Origin: Branchiostoma floridae
Taxonomy: Eukaryota; Chordata; Leptocardii; Amphioxiformes; Branchiostomatidae
Assembly (NCBI RefSeq): GCF_000003815.2
Contig: NC_049982.1
Span: 9,805,948 to 9,868,477, forward strand
DNA length: 62,530 nucleotides
Direction of reading: 5' to 3'
In this document: positions 38,201-48,534 of the stretch, piece after piece
Position numbering within the stretch: position 1 is the stretch's first letter
How the letters are laid out: the number at the start of each line of letters is the position of its first letter
Notes under the pieces: generated by a model
The model's input: only the letters and a program-made list of their open reading frames with translations
What the model was told of the DNA's origin: nothing
Databases searched by the model: none
Program-made: the position numbers and the translations under genes

Positions 38201-41200
38201 GCCCAGCAGAGAATCTACTTGGCAGCCAAGGCTTCCTGAGGACCTTAGATAAGCACTACTGCAGGTGTCATACAGGGAGAGTTTGTCGGCCACACATTTA
38301 GTTTCAGTACACTTAGTTAGGCCCTGTTGATTTGATTATATGGATGACATCCTCCGGGAACTCCAAAACTGATGCGAGCGAGCGAATAAAAAAAAAGTTT
38401 GGCCAAAAAAAAAAGTTGCCTTCAGTATGAAATCAAAGTGGCCAGGAAGGTTGAACATAGGACTAAACACACATAGTATGGTATACCAACAGTTAGGTGT
38501 AGGGACCAGAACATCATACGGGTGCAAAACATTTTTTTCTTCTTGGACCAATCCGAAAAAAACAGACCTGGAAAAAAAAACAGAGGAACAGGTTTCGCCA
38601 ATTACAAAATGGACACACTATGTCAGCAGCCATTTGGGGTCTAACCGGGGGGCCAAGAAGACAACAAGAGCAAAGTCAAGTAGAGTTTATAGTCAATTGC
38701 ACCAAGTTTCTACAGTCAAAGGTACAGAGACAGTTAGCCTTTATTACATGGAGATGGGATTTTAAAATGCAGTGGGAGTCCAATAATCCACCAAACAGAT
38801 TCCTTTGTAGCAAAAGTGACCAATTACCATTGTTTTGAGTATTGCCAGTTCTCAAGTTTCCACAGACAATCAGGTCCAGGTTCATGTCTGGACCTGGAAA
38901 TGATCCTCTGGACCTGAATTTTCTGTACTGGTACCTCCCCCAACCAACAATAGATTTTTTTCTTTCTGTCCTTTCACATCTTATTCTTTGACTTTAGATT
39001 TATTTTGGCATTCTATGGCATTAGTTATCTGTTTTCTGATACTTTTTTTTCAATCTACGGAATATTTGTGCTCATTTTACAGCTGCTTTGCACAATTAAT
39101 TGTGTGGTCGAAAACTTTTTTTTTTGGAAATGGCCGAAAATTGGTGCGAGTGCGGATGTCATCCATATAATCAAATCAACGTGGCCTTAGCAGTACTTAA
39201 AAGTGTAACAGACCATTGAAGGCATGGTACCATGCCAAGCTCTACTCAGGTGTTACATTTTTAGCATACAGCAAATCTGCTGTAACCATGTTTTTTGTAG
39301 AATTTCATGTAGATGCTGGTAACTTTCAAAGACAAGTTGTCTATGAAAATTCTTGGGACATTTTGACAAGTTATTGAGTGATAATTTGTCTGACCAGGAG
39401 GAGTACTGGAGAAGCTGTAGTCCTGGTCTGTACTGCTGTCTGCACCAATCAGGGCCACCTGAGCACTGTCACTCCAGTCCAGGGAGAACTCCAGGGTCTG
39501 GGGTGAGAACCAGGTAGGGGATGAAAGACAGCTTATTCCAAAACATGATGAATGGCTGGACATGGAGGTCACCACCATAAAAATGTAGAGAAAGTATTGC
39601 AGATAAAACTATAGAGTTAACGCTAGTTCACCTTTATCCACGGAGTAACCAATATCTGTTGTATTTAAAAACGGTATGTAAGGATACTAAGTCGACGGAC
39701 GGTGGATTCAAACTGCAACATTTTGAAACATTCCAATAGAAACCACGTGCCATCCGTCGACCAGATGTCCCTAAATACCGTTTTTGAAATACAACGCATA
39801 TAGGTTACCCCGTGGATAAAGGTGAAGTAACGTTATCACTTAAAAATCAATAAACAAAAAGCAAGCATTCAATATACTTATGTAGTACTGTTGTATATTT
39901 CATGTGCTACAATAAAGAAGCAACTGACGCACCTGTACATATTGTTGACAGATGTCAATGATAGCATAGAAGAGCCTGCTCTTCATCATCCGTAGTGCAC
40001 ATCTCAGCACACATCTGTGGATGGTGTCCTCAGGATCAGTCAGGGATTTCATCACAGACTGGAGGGCCTGGACCGCTCGGTCTATATCTGCCAGGGAGTT
40101 TACAACAAGATTCCATAGAACATAGCCTGGATGCCAGACTGTTTCCAGGGCCTATACAGCCCAACTCACCAGCTCTAGGGCCAACATGCCACCAAGGACA
40201 TCCTACAGCATCCTACCCTGGGCCCCCTCCCCAAGTTAGACCCTGATAGATATTATAGAGATCGAGCCAGGGTTTGGTATCCAGGCTAAGTAGAACAGAG
40301 ATCATTCAGCCATACCCAGAAACTTTGACATGGATGTGACTAAGCTAAGATATCAAATTGTTACTGCCCATAACGCATATTGTAGGATATATGGAAAAGG
40401 TCATTATATATACCAGCTAGTTTCATCACAAAAGACACGAAATACATCTTCAACTATGATTTTAAGTGACAGTGGCAGATGTTGGAATTATAAGGTCTAT
40501 ATTATTCCGAGATGTGGCATTGCACAGGGCTTACCTGTTAAACCCTTTTCTCCCAATGCACGTTTTCTTTTATCATTCTAATATATAGACATGTGTATCA
40601 CTTTAACATGCAAAATCAATCAATCAAATCAAATCAAAATTCCTCGTTTTAAAACTCTTATAAGACAGGCTAGGAGACTAATGAGGAAAAAATCCATTAA
40701 CACCATGAGATTGAAAGCCAGTAAGGGACGATCCGTTGTGAACCATGTTCCCCTACTCTCCTGTCTAATCAGGGCTCCCCCATACCATTGGTGGTTAGTC
40801 CCTACTGACATGTAATCCCACAGAGCAGCTGTATCCTGTCCACAGTTTACATGGATTAACAGGGGGACCCATTGTTATAAACAGAGATTCTGTTGGCAAG
40901 GAAGTTAGTTACCATGTACAGGGCTCTTGTAGTTCAAGTTTTGCTGTCAGATATGTACTTAATCAACCATATCAACTCATTGAGGCCAATACAATATTTC
41001 CAGTAATTAAGTGCCCTTCAAGTGGTTGAAACCACTTCAGTTGAAGTTAATGATGTGTGAAATAGAAATGTGTCCCTCCCCATACCAGGTAATCCCTAGC
41101 ATAACATGACATGTCCCATGTGGTAACTTCATCTTCTGTGGCACAGGAGGGGAGATTCTTTAATTGGGCTATTCCATTTTCAAAGATGGGGAGGGACCAT

Positions 41201-42361
41201 TAGACCAATTGGTCAGGCAGACAATAGTTTAAGATTTTTTGTTGTTTCTTGAGAGTTAAACCATTTTATATCTTATTCCACTGAGCATTCATTCATTCAA
41301 AACAGTCTAGGGCAGTAAACATGATACTGTCTTATTTGAGGAAAGTTGCCACAAGTTGTGCAAATCTATTTTGGAAAAATACTACAGATAATGGATACAT
41401 AGATCTTGAACTTTGACTTAATGAACCTTGTGCACTTAATGCAGCTGATACTAGTCTAATTCCTTTGGTTTCATGAACAGTTTAGTAACATCACCAAGGA
41501 CTTGGAATGCCAGAAAAGTTCCTACAAGTGAACATGAGCCCAAATAATGCAGACATCTGGAAAGTATGAGTCAGCAAGGGAGGCATGGAGGGAGGGTGCA
41601 TGGAATGGACTCCTGGTGAGGTCTGGAATTCACTCAGTCAAGGTCGGGACATTATAGGTCAGGTTCAACTGATTAAAAACAAATCTAAGTGTGCAACAGG
41701 GACCTAGCTCCACCATGTTTTGATATAAAATGCACTTGTTGATAAATTTGATGGTTCCTGTAAGTGTTTCCTGCAGTTTTCATGATTTACTTTCATGAAC
41801 TTTGTATACCTGTGTATAATGAAGGTCAGTTAACAAATTTAAGGGTCAACAGGTAACGGTTCTGTACAGATCTACCTATTTGAAAGTTGGGTGTCCCACA
41901 GAGATTCTTATCCTGTCATCTGTTTACATCTCTTTTATCTCAGTGCTACTGTCAGGGGTAGGCTGGTTTATAATTACTGTTTCACCAAAGATAAAGAATG
42001 TTACGGAAACAGCTACCTTACGACTGAAAACGATTTGAATTGAACGTAACCACTGTAACATAGCAAGAAACAATCGATATATACTGGAAGCATGGATTTT
42101 AAGAGTTTTAGAGCAACTTACTTAGACAATGTGCATCGATTAAAAAATTGACCGGTTACTCGGGTAAGGGTGAGAATGGCTTATGTAGATTTGACGTCTC
42201 CTGAAGTCTACCAGAAAATAATTCTATGGGAAGTATAGAACTCTCGGGAAAATCTATTCTATACAAGTATATATTATTGTAATAAAAAAACAGAGAGCGT
42301 AACGTTATATGATGAACAAAGACATTGAATCCGATTTGTCCTCACCTTCCTTAATGATCAT
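35264..42361 (-). CDS. Small L27 + PDZ scaffold protein (partial model)
   Basis: Exons in transcript order: 42361-42346, 40087-39933, 39497-39395, 38323-38178 (start uncertain), 37943-37795, 37378-37254, 36662-36485, 36138-36101, 35628-35577, 35307-35264. The protein starts MIIKEDIDRAVQAL and its first 60 residues form an L27 domain like that of DLG1/SAP97 (SRLFYAIIDICQQYVQTLEF). The middle is a Ser/Pro-rich linker with no clear domain. The C-terminal exons form one PDZ domain: GGLGLKLVG as carboxylate-binding loop, GTFISEVTPGG, GRLLMGDQIVEVD, HLAADYIL, GTIVSLMVLYNPE. The chain ends about 12 residues later (TGA 35266-35264). L27 and PDZ modules pair scaffold proteins and bind receptor tails at cell junctions and synapses. 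There is no SH3 or guanylate-kinase part, so it resembles LIN7 in layout but DLG in L27 sequence. Phases between exons 3 and 4 and across the gap do not close, so exons are missing. Confidence 0.72.
35735..36045. repeat. Degenerate minisatellite in an intron of the L27-PDZ gene
   Basis: Repeated phrases GTCATTCAGCACCAAGGACA and GGACAGCTCTGAG recur about every 30-50 bp, with longer blocks (CATACAGCACAA..GGGAGAGCAACATAAG) appearing twice. Not coding in the model. Confidence 0.75.
36737..36836. other. Assembly gap (100 N)
   Basis: Lies just upstream (in transcript sense) of the PDZ exon of the L27-PDZ gene and may hide an exon. Confidence 0.99.
37397..37570. mobile_element. CTGTAAATGCATTT-family MITE, copy 3
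   Basis: Starts CTGTAAATGCATTTAAG and ends TTTCTGCATTCACAG. Same family as 7309-7520 and 34945-35155. It sits directly upstream of exon 6 of the L27-PDZ gene, in the intron. Confidence 0.78.
38320..39186. mobile_element. Harbinger-like non-autonomous DNA element
   Basis: A 33-bp terminal inverted repeat with about three mismatches: both ends read GGCC..GTTGATTTG then ATTATATGGATGACATCC inward. The flanks carry the trinucleotide TTA on both sides (38317-38319 and 39187-39189), the target type of PIF/Harbinger elements. The interior is AT-rich with poly(T)/poly(A) tracts and no transposase. Its left end abuts or overlaps a candidate exon of the L27-PDZ gene. Confidence 0.78.
39622..39833. mobile_element. 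Fold-back MITE of about 210 bp
   Basis: Two arms of about 95 bp are inverted copies of each other: TTCACCTTTATCCACGG, then GTTGTATTT..AAAACGGTAT, then GTCGACGGA, in the left arm and in the reverse complement of the right arm. The whole unit would form a long hairpin. It lies in an intron of the L27-PDZ gene. Confidence 0.82.
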
Positions 42362-44830
42362 CACGTCACCGTCACCAGAGTAAACCTGTAGTTCCCTTGA
42401 TCATGTCTCTTCGTTCTCCAAGTGCGACTAAACTAAGGTCGCTGCTTTCTCAGGGTTCCAAACATTTGGACTTGCGTCTTCCATACCCACGCTGGTTGCC
42501 ATCTTGGAAAGTCTTTGACCCCAAACGGGGTTACAGACGCGAGATTCTTATCTTGCTGGAATCTTTAGTCATCGCAGGCTGGTGTAGAGGCTGGTGGGGC
42601 GGTTTGAACGGATGCCAGGCGTAGGGAATTCATGGAAGGGACTGTGAGGAACTCTACTCTAGTAATACAGGGGTGGACCACTTGATATCTGAGAGCAGTT
42701 AAGATGACTTCAACTTTCCTTCGAATGAAACAACAAAGAACATGCCGAGATTAGTGGCATTTTCGTTGTTCTCTGTTTCTTGAAAAGTTCATGACAGTCA
42801 TGTGGTGTTTTCCAATGATCTTGTTCAAATGTGAACATCTGTGAATCTCTCTACACCCAATCGACGTCACAACACGTTTGTTAACTACACCGTCAGTTTC
42901 CAAAATGCTCTCTAAGATGACCTAATGACAGGGTAGTATCTTCAAAGGGTATTCATTTGCGCTTCAACGTCTCCTATTTTGTGATGTGGGAAAGCATTCC
43001 TCTTCTTCAGTTGCTAAAACAAACTACACGTCGTATGTTCCGAAAAGACAACGTTGTCTCCTATTTGGCATGGTCAGTTTTGCGGCGCTTGAACAACACT
43101 GAACCTTCATAGATAAATATATATTTCAAATCTAGGTACCATGAAAGTCTGCTACATGACAAATAGCCTTATTAAATCGCGCCTATTAAATGATCGGTCA
43201 TCTGTGGAAGGGAATCGCTACGGTTACAACCCCTTACAAGTAGTTTGTGTCAGCATAGTTATCAGTAGCGCATGTTTTTTTACCTCCATGAAATGTCATG
43301 GAATGGAGGTTATATTTTCTGTTATGTGTCTCTGTCTGTGTAGATGATTACCCAAGAACGGCTGGATGGATTGGTTTCATACTTGTTGTGTTGGTGGGGT
43401 GTGATGAAAGCTCGAATCGATGAGATTTTGGGAGCCGTATCTGTCGTTATAGTCGATGTAATAATATCAGAAATCACCCCTATATTTGAGATATATTGGT
43501 ACAGGCATCGTGCTTTATGTGTTTGTTAATGGGCGTAGCTCCAAGCAGATGGTGAGGTGACAGCTGTTTGGGGAACCCCGAGTTTTTTTGATATGATAAT
43601 CAGTTTTATTTATGTCTGCTTAGGATATCATGGAGATGTGAAGCGTAAGTATAATTGTAAGAAGTTGAGGTACATTTAACGATAATGCTTAACAGGTATG
43701 GATATCTCACATACTGTACTGCTGATTTGAGTGACATAGGGATTAAAATGCCATTAGGTCCTCTCATCTGGGTTGGGTGTCAGAAGTTTTATGGGCGATA
43801 CAGATGTTCTGATTTTGTTATGATAAGGGACAGTTGTTAGTTGTCTCTTTCGTAGCCAATGGTACTTGTTTTTTAGCAGACGGGGTTGGCGCCAAGTATT
43901 CATCTTACAGTTGGTGTAGGGCTGTCAGAGGAAAGTGTGCATCTCGTTTTTGTACCGTGTGAACAGCTGATGTTATGACATATTGGTGGAAAATCAAATC
44001 ACCATCTGACTAAAGTTGGCCACATCCCTTCTTCTTTCTGAGTTTCCCAACTTCCTCCCACCACACAGCTCTGAGGCACATAGTCGAATCTCAATAATGC
44101 TGACAACCTTAGACATTTTAAATGCCAAACATCAAGCTTAAGGAACACCACGCTACCGTATGCCGTCGACCTCTTAAACGCACATTACACAATTAAGTGA
44201 CACATTTTGATAATTACTAATCAGATGGAAATCCTCTGTGTCATTAAATAAATACACCACTACTTTCCCATAACATTTATATCATATAACCATTACTCTC
44301 AAATACAACCGACTATATACATACATACCATCCACAAAAAAGCAATAAATATTTCATGGAGGTATGAGGTCCCCGAACTCTAGTTATATATATAAAAAAA
44401 AACAGCCAGTGACTCAGCAGTATTACATGTGATCAATACACCAAACATCTTACATAAGAGCAGATGTCTTTTTCTCACCCAGGTGTATACCAGACTCCGA
44501 ACCCGTAACAAGGTGTACTGGTCACACCGTCAACGCAAACAGGAACCCCCGGGGTCTTTATCGGTAAGGTGGCCTTGGCAGTATTAATTTGTCCAACTTA
44601 TAAGTTTGACCAGGCACGAATGGTAGCTATGTAGCACTAATATCAAACAATAGTGACAATACAATAGGTGCAATTTATTGTTTGTTTGTTTGTTTATTTC
44701 GATCTATTTATTCTGTATAAACTTTTATGTGAAAAAGATTGAGAGGCAACGTTACGTTGTATCAAATAAACATAATATAATCATAGGACATAAGAATTTT
44801 CTCTTACACAACCAGATTTTTTCTCACCTG
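42362..44830. other. Gene-free stretch upstream of the L27-PDZ gene
   Basis: No exon supported. The start of the stretch should hold the promoter and 5' untranslated region of the L27-PDZ gene. A probable DNA transposon occupies 43281-44364. Confidence 0.5.
43281..44364. mobile_element. Probable DNA transposon remnant with 14-bp inverted ends
   Basis: TACCTCCATGAAAT at 43281-43294 is the exact reverse complement of ATTTCATGGAGGTA at 44351-44364. The left end also has a second nested inversion (CATGAAATGTCATGGAATGG). No transposase frame; boundaries beyond the inverted core are not fixed. Confidence 0.5.
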
Positions 44831-44835
44831 CTGAC

Positions 44836-44865
44836 GTTTCGATGTCTGTCAGACATCTTCCTCAG
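44836..44865 (-). ncRNA. Hammerhead-ribozyme-like core of the Penelope element
   Basis: On the - strand: CTGAGGA, then a perfect stem GATGTC-loop-GACATC, then GAAAC. This is the hammerhead core order (CUGANGA, stem II, GAAA). Stems I and III are short or not evident here, as in other Penelope hammerheads, which may work as dimers. Confidence 0.7.
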
Positions 44866-45482
44866 AGCTTCTAACTGGAGTTCTGCTTCTTGCCGCTATA
44901 TTTAGCCGATGTAGGTGGCGCTTTAGCGGCAAGAACACTGTCCCAAACGTGGCTGAGCTTGTACCCCCCTTCGTCCCGGTTCATCACTGGGGTGGACTTT
45001 CTTATCCAGACTGCTTCTTTAATCCAGCGGATCTTCTTGTTGTCTTCTCTATCTATAACTCTTGCCCCCTCCCAGTCAATAACACAGTTCTTTCTAGCAA
45101 CGTGGTCCGTGACCGCGGATTTCTTGTCTTCTCTTTGTGCTACTCTTTTCTGGGCTCTAGTGTATTTTGTGGTGTTCAAGTTGTCAGCCTCTTTCTTGTG
45201 TTCCTCAAGTCTGGTCCCAAAGGTCCTCCCCGTTTCACCTATGTACACTTCATCGCAGTTCTTACACGGGAGCCGGTAAACACAGTCAGTTTTGGCTAGG
45301 TCTGGTTGCTTGTCTTTCGGATGCACTAGCAAACTTCTCAAATTTTCGGAAATAATATAATCAGTAGGGTACCACCGCTCATGGGTTCTGTGTTGTTTGC
45401 ACGAGATAAGAGTGTGCGAATAACATACGCCTGTTTCTAAATATAAAACAACAAACAAAGGCACCGCACCTGTCCCGGTCAC
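44836..45482 (-). mobile_element. Penelope-like element, 3' part with GIY-YIG endonuclease
   Basis: An open frame on the - strand (45482 to the TAG at 44871, about 200 codons) carries the end of the RT linker (NLRSLLVHPKDKQPDL) and a GIY-YIG endonuclease (CVYRLPCKNCDEVYIGETGR, with TRLEEHKKEAD after it). The frame ends YKLSHVWDSVLAAKAPPTS... Penelope elements pair such an endonuclease with a reverse transcriptase; the RT domain itself is missing here, so this copy is 5'-truncated. Directly past the stop is a hammerhead-ribozyme-like core, as known for Penelope terminal repeats. The fragment begins only about 65 bp from the ATG of the dioxygenase gene on the opposite strand. Confidence 0.85.
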
Positions 45483-45547
45483 ATATTTAAGGACACGAGT
45501 CCGAACTTTCTACATTGTCGCTGTCCTATCTTCAGTCCTGGGGAAAG

Positions 45548-47887
45548 ATGTCTGCGCGGCTTTTCTCCCTGCTCTTCTTGGTTGGCACATCTTGTGCCCA
45601 GTTCGTGCCCGGTACAGACACTGGGAATGGACTTCAGAATGGTAAAATCTGGAGTTTACAAGTGGCTCTAGGGAGGGGCCGATATGCCCTGAAAAGCGAG
45701 AGGTTGTGTTGGGACCAGGATTGTCACTTAGATAAACGTGCTGTATCTATTTTGCAACAAAAGCCTGCATGTCGTTATATTTACAACTCTACTAAGGTCT
45801 GCATTACGTTCTTCACCTGCACAGGTTGTTCAGTAACCCCCGCGGATACGCTCGGTCCGTACTACGTGCCCAACTCACCTGTATCCCGCACCATGTGCCT
45901 CGGGACGTCTGACGACGACTACATGTTCGTCAAGGGAACGGTAAGGGCGACATCAAACTTTGATGATGCCAGGGTCACATTTTCATACCGGTGCCGACCG
46001 GGCAGTTTGCGGGAACGAAAAATGAAAATGTATGTAAAGAAATATACACAAATTGCGGCAATTTGTGCTAAAACTATACTTTTCTTACCGTATGTATGTG
46101 GCTTGGCTAATGTATGTACTGGCCGGCCGACTCCTCTAACGTACTATTGACTCTATTTATCCAATTTAAACAATTAGACCACCAATCCACGAAGCCTGGT
46201 AGAGGCTAGGGTGGTTTGGGGACTTTCTAAATCCATTCAATCATAAATTTCGTCCCATCACACCGTCAAGTTCGTATCACCACACACCATGCCAGAATCA
46301 TAATGCGCTTTGTTGAAACTAAATATACTAGTTATTCCTTTACAGTCTAACAGAACGAGAAGAACTAAATGCCACAAATGACAAATCTTATACCCTTCTT
46401 CTTGTCTAACAATGTATTTTTTTGCATTTTCACCTCGACACTATGCGCCGTCAGGTGTATGACGTAAACTGCCATCCTGTGCACGGCGCAAACGTTGAGG
46501 TGTGGCAGGCAGACAAGACAGGACTGTAAGGCATCTTATATCACGCATGCGACCTGTTACTCCATTTCACAAGTTGAACCGTTTAACAACGACGACTCCT
46601 AAAGCAAAACAAAAACGTTCATACAAATATATACTGCGCAGTCCGTAAATAACTTCATCAGGTTGGCAATTATTCATATAGTAAGGTTCTTTAGGCACAA
46701 CCAAGGAGTACTTAATACTTCCAACAGAGACGAGGGGGGATACAAGCTGAGTCCCGTTTGGGGCGGCATTCTTGTTGCTGCAGCGCCACCTACATCGACT
46801 ATAAGTAGCAGAAAGAAGTATCTACACTGATGATGGTGTCTGATAGACACCGAAACGTTGGAAGTAAGTACTCCTTGGTTGTGCCTAAAGAACCTTACTA
46901 TATATGCATTGTGCAGTGTTGGATTAAAGGGTACCACGCAAACCTTCTCTACACCTGCTTGATGTATGATTAAATATCAGTTATTATTCTTTCCGGGGCA
47001 TGTTAAAGGTACTATGACGACCGTTGCCGTGTGCAGTTCACTGCGGACCAGCAGGGCAAGTATAGCTTCGTCACCACTGTGCCGGGGAAGTACCTGCTGG
47101 GTTACTATTACCGCCCCGCACACATCCACTACCGGTGAGCATGTATCCGTCAAGCATCTGAAGGATCATGCCTTACAGCCCAAACTAATGTGGCTAGACG
47201 TCGACACTAGGAGTAGGAGATCAAGCCTTACAGCCCAAACTAATGTGGCTAGACGTCGACACTAGGAGTAGGAGATCAAGCCTTACAGCCCAAACTAATG
47301 TGGCTAGACGTCGACACTAGGAGTAGGAGATAAAACGCATAGCAACTCAATGCAGTTGTCGTTACGGTCACAACTACATTCAATTTGCCTTAAATTAATC
47401 CTTGAAGAAAATTTGGCGAATGCATCAAAATTTGCCTTTTTTGTACTTAACATTGGCTGCTTATTGCGGAAAATATTCCCGTCAGGCATATAATGTAATT
47501 TAGTCGCAAGTATTTTTTGAAAGTAGTGGGCGGTTCTAGGAATATTTAACGTTAGATTTTAGCGAACAGTTTAGCATGTGTAAACATGTGAGATTGTGTG
47601 TATGAAACTTTATATGTTCAATGTAATCCTTTGAAATGTACTGTTTGTATGTATGTAATTCCAGCGTGACCGCGCCAGGCTACCGTGAGATCATCACCCA
47701 GCTGTACTTCTCACACGACGACTCGCTAGGTGCGAATGACCCGTGCGGGTCGGCATGCAACTCCGGAAGCGCCGAGCTTATCATGGACATCCGGGCTCCG
47801 ACCGCTGATGACTTGGTGCAGATCGCCCAACTGGTGACCTTTCCCATCAGCAAGGTCGTGGAGTTCAACCCCGTCATGAGCCACTAA
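45548..47887 (+). CDS. Secreted intradiol ring-cleavage dioxygenase (5 exons, 206 aa)
   Basis: Exons 45548-45641, 45834-45940, 46455-46525, 47009-47134 and 47665-47887 join with exact phase into 207 codons. The N-terminus (MSARLFSLLFLVGTSCAQF) is a signal peptide, so the enzyme is probably secreted. The rest matches the intradiol dioxygenase core: SVTPADTLGPYYVP, VHGANVEVWQADKTGL-YYDD, GKYSFVTTVPGKY and RPAHIHYRVTAPGY. Four candidate Fe(III) ligands of the family are present: a Tyr in LYYDD, the Tyr in PGKY, and both His of HIH. Such enzymes open catechol rings between the hydroxyls; they are common in bacteria and fungi and rare in animals (secreted ones are known in spider mites). Five exons with normal introns show it is a resident animal gene. 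Intron 3 contains a Penelope fragment, and intron 4 a 55-bp triple repeat. Confidence 0.88.
46676..46903 (+). mobile_element. Second Penelope-like fragment, hairpin-capped, in intron 3 of the dioxygenase gene
   Basis: On the + strand 46727-46830 encodes RDEGGYKLSPVWGGI then LVAAAPPTS, the same C-terminus as the element at 44871-45482 but diverged. It ends in a stop codon that overlaps the CTGATGA of a hammerhead-like core. The fragment is bracketed by inverted repeats: 46676-46714 is the exact reverse complement of 46865-46903, and the match extends about 8 bp inward after a 3-base insertion. Confidence 0.85.
46827..46856 (+). ncRNA. Hammerhead-ribozyme-like core, second copy
   Basis: CTGATGA, a perfect 6-bp stem GGTGTC-loop-GACACC, then GAAAC. 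Same arrangement as 44836-44865, but with a different stem sequence, so the structure is kept while the bases change. Confidence 0.72.
47171..47331. repeat. 55-bp tandem repeat, three copies
   Basis: Units start at 47171, 47226 and 47281 with CCTTACAGCCCAAACTAATG and are identical until the last few bases of the third. The sequence includes GACGTCGACAC. It lies in intron 4 of the dioxygenase gene, 36 bp after the donor. Confidence 0.93.
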
Positions 47888-48534
47888 TAACCACGTCACC
47901 GTCAATACACATTACTACGCTAAAACCACTGTTACAATCCGTGACTCTCTGGTAACGTTACACAACTGAAACTGTGATTAAAACAGTTGAAGCTAATTCA
48001 TTAGTACGAGTTCTACTTATTCTGATGCTACACTCTTTTGTCCCTGTAGGATAAGAATCTTTTTGGGGATCATATGGGGCTTGGTGAGATACATCAGGAA
48101 GGCCTAGGTTTCTTTTGAGACAGAATGAAGAGGTAACGTCAGAGTCAAGATATCCAACGTAACGTAACGTTACCATAATAACGTTACAGATATGTGTCGA
48201 TTAATTAGGAACTCGGGTTACCATATTTTGACATGAAATAAAGTCCAAATAAGAACATCAAATACCAGCAGCAGCTATGCATGCGCGCTGACATTGCGCA
48301 AGTGCTTGTCTGTCCTTGGTGCTGATGACGTGTTCAGAACAACCGAACGTTTCGAACACATCGAACGCATCGAACAAGAACGTCTGTTCCAGGTTCGAAT
48401 ATTCGAATGTTCATATCTCAATCAAGTTTGCCCTTCGATCGTGTCTACTTCACTTGTTGACGAAGGAAAACGTCTTTTGATTTCTAGAGATGTCATTTAG
48501 GAGCTTCCTTTACCTCTACAGCCATCACTCGTAG
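47888..48534. other. Intergenic between the dioxygenase and the polycystin-like gene
   Basis: 3' untranslated region of the dioxygenase, then the promoter and 5' region of the next gene, both on the + strand. Contains clustered GTAACGTTAC strings around 48157-48187. No exon. Confidence 0.6.
48237..48242 (+). terminator. Candidate polyadenylation signal of the dioxygenase gene
   Basis: AATAAA 350 nt after the stop codon, the first one seen downstream. Confidence 0.5.

Noticed and set aside
44890-45299. Open frames on the + strand opposite the Penelope fragment
   Set aside because: The - strand frame carries the GIY-YIG signature; the + frames are its complement.
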